DNA of 10,886 bases from CAYFJO01 sp964343305 (GTDB lineage: Bacteria; Planctomycetota; Planctomycetia; Pirellulales; Pirellulaceae): positions 1-10,886 of the forward strand of contig CAYFJO010000368.1 in NCBI GenBank assembly GCA_964343305.1, written 5' to 3'. Made by a program: the position numbers and the translations under genes. Of the stretch, positions 7,722 through 10,886 are shown piece by piece (the first letter of the stretch is position 1; each line of letters starts with the position of its first letter). The notes under the pieces are model-generated. The model saw nothing but the letters and a program-made list of their open reading frames with translations, was not told the DNA's origin and did no database searches.

Positions 7722-9740
7722 ATGAAGAGTATCCTTAGCCTGATCTCGTGCTTTGTGATGGCGGCGACGACGGCCGCCGCTGACCCCGCGCCGCCCAACG
7801 TGGTTGTCATGATGGTCGATGACCTTGGGTTCTCTGACCTTGGTTGCTACGGAAGTGAAATCGAGACGCCCAACCTCGATGCTCTTGCCAGCAGCGGGGC
7901 TCGCTTTTCGCAGTTTTACAACACGGCCAAATGCCATTCTTCAAGAGTTAGCCTATTGACGGGGCAATACTGTATCGCGGCTGGCGACACATCGTTGTCT
8001 CACTCCGTGACATCGGCGGAAGTGCTGGGCAAGGCCGGCTATTTCACCGCAATGACCGGTAAGTGGCATCTAAAACAGCAACCCACGGATTTCGGATTCC
8101 AAAGGTACTTCGGTCATCTCAGCGGAGCATGCAATTACTTTTCCGGCGACAACACATTTCGACTGAATGGACGGCCGTGGCAAGTACCCGCCGAGGGCTT
8201 TTACACGACGGTCGCGAACGTGGATTTCGGATTGCAGTTCCTGAAGGAAGCTCGGGAAACGAACAAGCCGTGGTATTTGTACGTCGCGTTCAATGCACCA
8301 CACGCTCCGCTTCACGCGCTGCCCGACGACTATGCGAAATACAAGGGCAAGTACGAACATGGCTGGGACGCTGTTCGCAACACTCGCATCGCAAAACAGA
8401 AGCGTCTGGGAGTGTTGCCGGAATCGCTCAATCCAAGTCCTCGACCTGAGCACGTGCCTGCGTGGAAACAACTGAAACCGTGGATGCGCGCGTACGAGGC
8501 CAATCGCATGACGACGCTGGCTGCCATGATTGACCGAGTTGACCAGGAAGTGGGACGCCTAATCGCTGACCTGAAGGAAAACGGGGAACTTGACAACACG
8601 TTCATCCTGTTTGTGTCTGACAACGGAGCCTGCCCGTACGATCGCCGCAAGCCTCGTTTGGACATCGCTCCAACCAACGCGAAGGATGCGTTCGGTGATT
8701 CGACCGGCTGGGCGTGGGCTCGCAACAGCCCGTTCCGTTACTACAAGCAGAATCAATTCGAAGGTGGAATCTCGACTCCCGCCATCGTTCACTGGCCAGC
8801 CGGTCTAAAGCTTCCGCCGGGATCGATTGTCGATCAACCGGCTCACCTGATCGATGTGCTGCCAACGCTGGCGGACATTGCAGGCGCGGGAATTCCGGAT
8901 GGATGGCATGGCCGAGAACTGCGTCCGGTTTCCGGAGTCTCGTTGAGGCCGATCTTGGAAGGGCGTCGGCTCGCAGATCGACCGCCGATCCACCTGTTGT
9001 TCGCGGCTGACCGCGGCCTCCGGGACGGCGACTGGAAGTTAGTGAGTTTTCAGAGCGCTGCCTGGGAACTTTACAATGTTGCGCAGGACCGAACAGAACT
9101 AAACGACCTCGCACAGCAAGAGCCCGATCGACTGAAGAAGATGGTCAGGATGTGGCATGACATGGCGGAAAACGTTCTGCACGCGTCAGAGCGGTCGTAC
9201 TCGCCGGTCAACAATGAATCCAAACCGCCGCACCGACACCGCGAATGGACGAACTTCGATGCCAAGAGTCCGGACGAATACGTACGCCGCAAAAACAGAT
9301 CGAACACCGCCCGAGGTGTCACGCCCGGACGGAGCAGGAGAATCCGCGCCCGCAAGAATACGCAATTGAAAATCGTCGGCAACGAACTGCAACTCACCTT
9401 CACAGGTGAAGACCCAGGAATCGCGATCGACCTGCGAGGTGGACAACTGCCGGATGGCCCCTACCAACTGACATTCAAGCTGAAGAGTGCAGTCGACGCG
9501 AAAGGCGAGTTTTTCTACACCACGGATGCCAAAACCACGTTGCCAAAAGGAAACAGAATCTCTTTCCCGGTGAAATCCGGCGAACCGTGGCAGGCCGTTC
9601 GAATTGACATACCGGATACCAAACGACTCTACCAAATCCGCATCGACGTCAACGACGGCCCCGGGACGGCCTCGATTGCCGAGTTGGAGCTTCAGGACAA
9701 AGCCGGACAGACGAAAGTAAGCTGGCCTGACACGAAGTAA
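7722..9740 (+). CDS. Exported sulfatase with extra C-terminal beta-rich domain
   Basis: 672 residues, longer than a plain sulfatase. A Sec signal (1-20, cut likely after TAAA) precedes an arylsulfatase-type catalytic domain (about 25-490): D33-D34, C71-H-S-S-R75, GKWH (113-116), H194 in NAPHAP, D300-N301 in VSDNG, and K342. All key positions are present, but the nucleophile motif has Ser where C-x-P/A-x-R expects Pro or Ala. A charged, Arg-rich connector (about 500-545) leads to a segment of alternating strands (about 548-665, LKIVGNELQLTF, YQLTFKLKSA, YQIRIDVNDGPGTASIAELEL) that looks like a beta-sandwich, possibly carbohydrate-binding. Predicted role: removal of sulfate esters from a polysaccharide outside the cytoplasm. 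The first 20 bases match the start of the preceding sulfatase at 17 positions, giving near-identical signal peptide starts (MKNILSL and MKSILSL). There is no clear ribosome site; a four-codon open frame (MSLK) overlaps the start. Confidence 0.9.
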   Translation: MKSILSLISCFVMAATTAAADPAPPNVVVMMVDDLGFSDLGCYGSEIETPNLDALASSGARFSQFYNTAKCHSSRVSLLTGQYCIAAGDTSLSHSVTSAEVLGKAGYFTAMTGKWHLKQQPTDFGFQRYFGHLSGACNYFSGDNTFRLNGRPWQVPAEGFYTTVANVDFGLQFLKEARETNKPWYLYVAFNAPHAPLHALPDDYAKYKGKYEHGWDAVRNTRIAKQKRLGVLPESLNPSPRPEHVPAWKQLKPWMRAYEANRMTTLAAMIDRVDQEVGRLIADLKENGELDNTFILFVSDNGACPYDRRKPRLDIAPTNAKDAFGDSTGWAWARNSPFRYYKQNQFEGGISTPAIVHWPAGLKLPPGSIVDQPAHLIDVLPTLADIAGAGIPDGWHGRELRPVSGVSLRPILEGRRLADRPPIHLLFAADRGLRDGDWKLVSFQSAAWELYNVAQDRTELNDLAQQEPDRLKKMVRMWHDMAENVLHASERSYSPVNNESKPPHRHREWTNFDAKSPDEYVRRKNRSNTARGVTPGRSRRIRARKNTQLKIVGNELQLTFTGEDPGIAIDLRGGQLPDGPYQLTFKLKSAVDAKGEFFYTTDAKTTLPKGNRISFPVKSGEPWQAVRIDIPDTKRLYQIRIDVNDGPGTASIAELELQDKAGQTKVSWPDTK

Positions 9741-9787
9741 GCACCCGTGATGTTGTCCTCACCGACGTCCTCCGATCACATCTCTCT

Positions 9788-9792
9788 AGAGA
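9788..9792 (+). promoter_or_regulatory. Possible ribosome binding site for the last sulfatase
   Basis: AGAGA lies 11 bases before the ATG at 9804, a rather long spacing. It is half of a perfect 10-base palindrome, TCTCTAGAGA (9783-9792), which may be coincidence. Confidence 0.3.
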
Positions 9793-9803
9793 TCCGATGA
9801 ATC

Positions 9804-10886
9804 ATGAACAACAAGACAAACATCCTCTGCCTGCTTCCCCTTCTGTTGACGGCGGCAACTGCCAGCGCCGAGTCGCCAAAAAACATTGTGCTCATTCTTG
9901 CGGATGATCTCGGATGGGCGGATACGACGCTTTACGGAAAGACATCGTCCTATGAGACGCCGAATATTGAGCGGCTTGCTGCACGGGGGATGACGTTTTC
10001 CAGTGCGTATGCTAGTCCGATCTGTTCGCCGACTCGGGCCAGCATTATGACTGGACAGAATCCGGCTCGGCACGGGATGACGGCTCCGGCGGCGCATCTG
10101 GAGGTCGAGCGGTTTGAAGCGGTCGCAAGTGCGAACGGACCACCACATCAAAAATGCACTAATGTTCGAACGGCGACGTGGCTGGATCCCGATTTGCCGA
10201 TGTTGGGCAAAGTGCTGAAGGACGCGGGCTACTCGACCGCGCACTTTGGCAAGTGGCATCTAGGACGAGAGCCGCATTCGCCGCTGGAGCGCGGATTCGA
10301 TGTGGACCTTCCGCACTGGTGGGGACCGGGGCCGAAATCCAGTTACCTCGCCCCGTGGGGTTATGCAAATCCGAACTTCAAAGAAGGGCAACCCGGCGAA
10401 CACATTGAAGACCGCATGGCGAAAGAGGCTGTCGCGTGGTTGAAGAATCGCGATCGCAGCAAGCCGTTCTTCATAAACTACTGGCAATTTTCCGTGCATG
10501 CTCCGTTTGGTGCGAAGCCCGGTTTGATCGAACGTTACAGGAAGAAACTTGGCGACTCTGTTGCTGGACTTTCAAAGCCGGAAGTCCGTGAGAAGCTGCT
10601 GGCGACACATAAGCCTGGCACAGGTCTTCCTCAGCAATCTCCGACTTACGCCGCAATGGTCCATTCACTGGATGACGCGGTTGGAAGTCTGCTCGATGTT
10701 CTAGACAAAGAAGGCATCGCAGACGAAACAGTCATCGTCTTCTACTCGGACAATGGCGGGAACATTCACTGCGGCCTCGAAGAGACCGCCGCTTCCGGTG
10801 AGAAGTACATCACGGCTATCACCAGCAACCATCCGCTACGCGGCGGCAAGGGAGGCATCCACGAAGGCGGCGTTCGCGTTCCTGCT
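9804..10886 (+). CDS. Exported sulfatase, 3' end missing
   Basis: First 361 codons of a sulfatase that runs off the right edge. A Sec signal (1-22, cut likely after ASA) is followed by NIVLILADDLGW with metal ligands D34-D35, the canonical nucleophile motif C74-S-P-T-R78 followed by ASIMTGQNPARHG, GKWHLG (149-154, K150 and H152), H232 in FSVHAPFG, D316-N317 in YSDNGG, and K349 in LRGGKGGIHEGGVRVP. Every expected catalytic position is present, and Cys74 should be converted to formylglycine if a maturase exists in the cell. LRGGKG...EGG is typical of arylsulfatase A-like planctomycete enzymes. The ATG at 9804 is chosen because it gives the signal peptide; the ATG at 9797 is in another frame. 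The gene starts 63 bases after the preceding sulfatase and probably shares its transcript. Substrate unknown. Confidence 0.92.
   Translation, partial: MNNKTNILCLLPLLLTAATASAESPKNIVLILADDLGWADTTLYGKTSSYETPNIERLAARGMTFSSAYASPICSPTRASIMTGQNPARHGMTAPAAHLEVERFEAVASANGPPHQKCTNVRTATWLDPDLPMLGKVLKDAGYSTAHFGKWHLGREPHSPLERGFDVDLPHWWGPGPKSSYLAPWGYANPNFKEGQPGEHIEDRMAKEAVAWLKNRDRSKPFFINYWQFSVHAPFGAKPGLIERYRKKLGDSVAGLSKPEVREKLLATHKPGTGLPQQSPTYAAMVHSLDDAVGSLLDVLDKEGIADETVIVFYSDNGGNIHCGLEETAASGEKYITAITSNHPLRGGKGGIHEGGVRVPA

Noticed and set aside
7711..7725. Four-codon open frame (MSLK) overlapping the start of the second sulfatase gene
   Set aside because: A stop-start overlap of this size arises easily by chance, and no ribosome site supports its translation or a leader-peptide role.
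4512..9755. CGTGATGTTG found just after the stops of both the cupin-like gene (4512) and the second sulfatase gene (9746), each preceded by CGAAGTA
   Set aside because: Only a 10-base and a 7-base match with different spacing between them, and no hairpin. Too short to separate from chance without a genome-wide count.
9783..9792. Perfect palindrome TCTCTAGAGA before the last sulfatase, as a possible operator
   Set aside because: A 10-base palindrome is not rare in 10 kb, half of it may simply be the ribosome site, and it does not recur upstream of the other sulfatase genes.
1..10886. Defence system, mobile element, CRISPR array or RNA gene
   Set aside because: I saw no transposase, integrase, nuclease or helicase motifs, no regularly spaced repeats and no tRNA- or rRNA-like stretch on either strand.

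Overview
The window reads as a piece of a Planctomycetota chromosome, most likely a Pirellulales/Rhodopirellula-type marine or biofilm organism. The reasons are the DUF1592/DUF1588/DUF1585 protein followed directly by a Tat-exported DUF1552 protein, a pairing typical of this phylum, and a run of exported sulfatases, which these bacteria carry in large numbers. The assignment comes from remembered family patterns, not a search. All supported genes lie on the + strand.

Layout: (1) 1-2949, a two-gene unit. It holds the 3' part of a DUF1592-type protein with a single CxxCH motif, then a DUF1552 protein starting 13 bases after the first stop. The left edge may carry a frameshift. (2) 2950-3181, a 232-base spacer with two hairpins and the first copy of a short repeat. 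(3) 3182-4510, a cytoplasmic, histidine-rich, cupin-like protein that resembles mannose-6-phosphate isomerases; exact function unknown. (4) 4511-4834, a 324-base gap holding the second repeat copy and probably the promoter of the next genes. (5) 4835 to the right edge, three closely spaced sulfatase genes (gaps of 73 and 63 bases), probably one transcript. The first is one polypeptide with two complete sulfatase modules, the second is a sulfatase with an extra C-terminal beta-rich domain, and the third is cut by the window end.

How the genes may work together (inference): the sulfatases all have Sec-type signal peptides and would remove sulfate esters from sulfated polysaccharide outside the cytoplasm. 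The cupin/isomerase-like protein has no signal and could act on a released sugar inside. The DUF1592/DUF1552 pair is probably a separate exported unit of unknown role. No sulfatase-maturing enzyme, transporter or glycoside hydrolase is visible.

The most notable signals are the double-sulfatase fusion, the off-consensus nucleophile motif in three of the four sulfatase modules (CRPSL, CWVGR, CHSSR, against the canonical CSPTR of the fourth), and a 28-base intergenic repeat found in both larger gaps. I saw no RNA genes, CRISPR array, insertion sequence or integrase, and no clearly new defence or mobile system.
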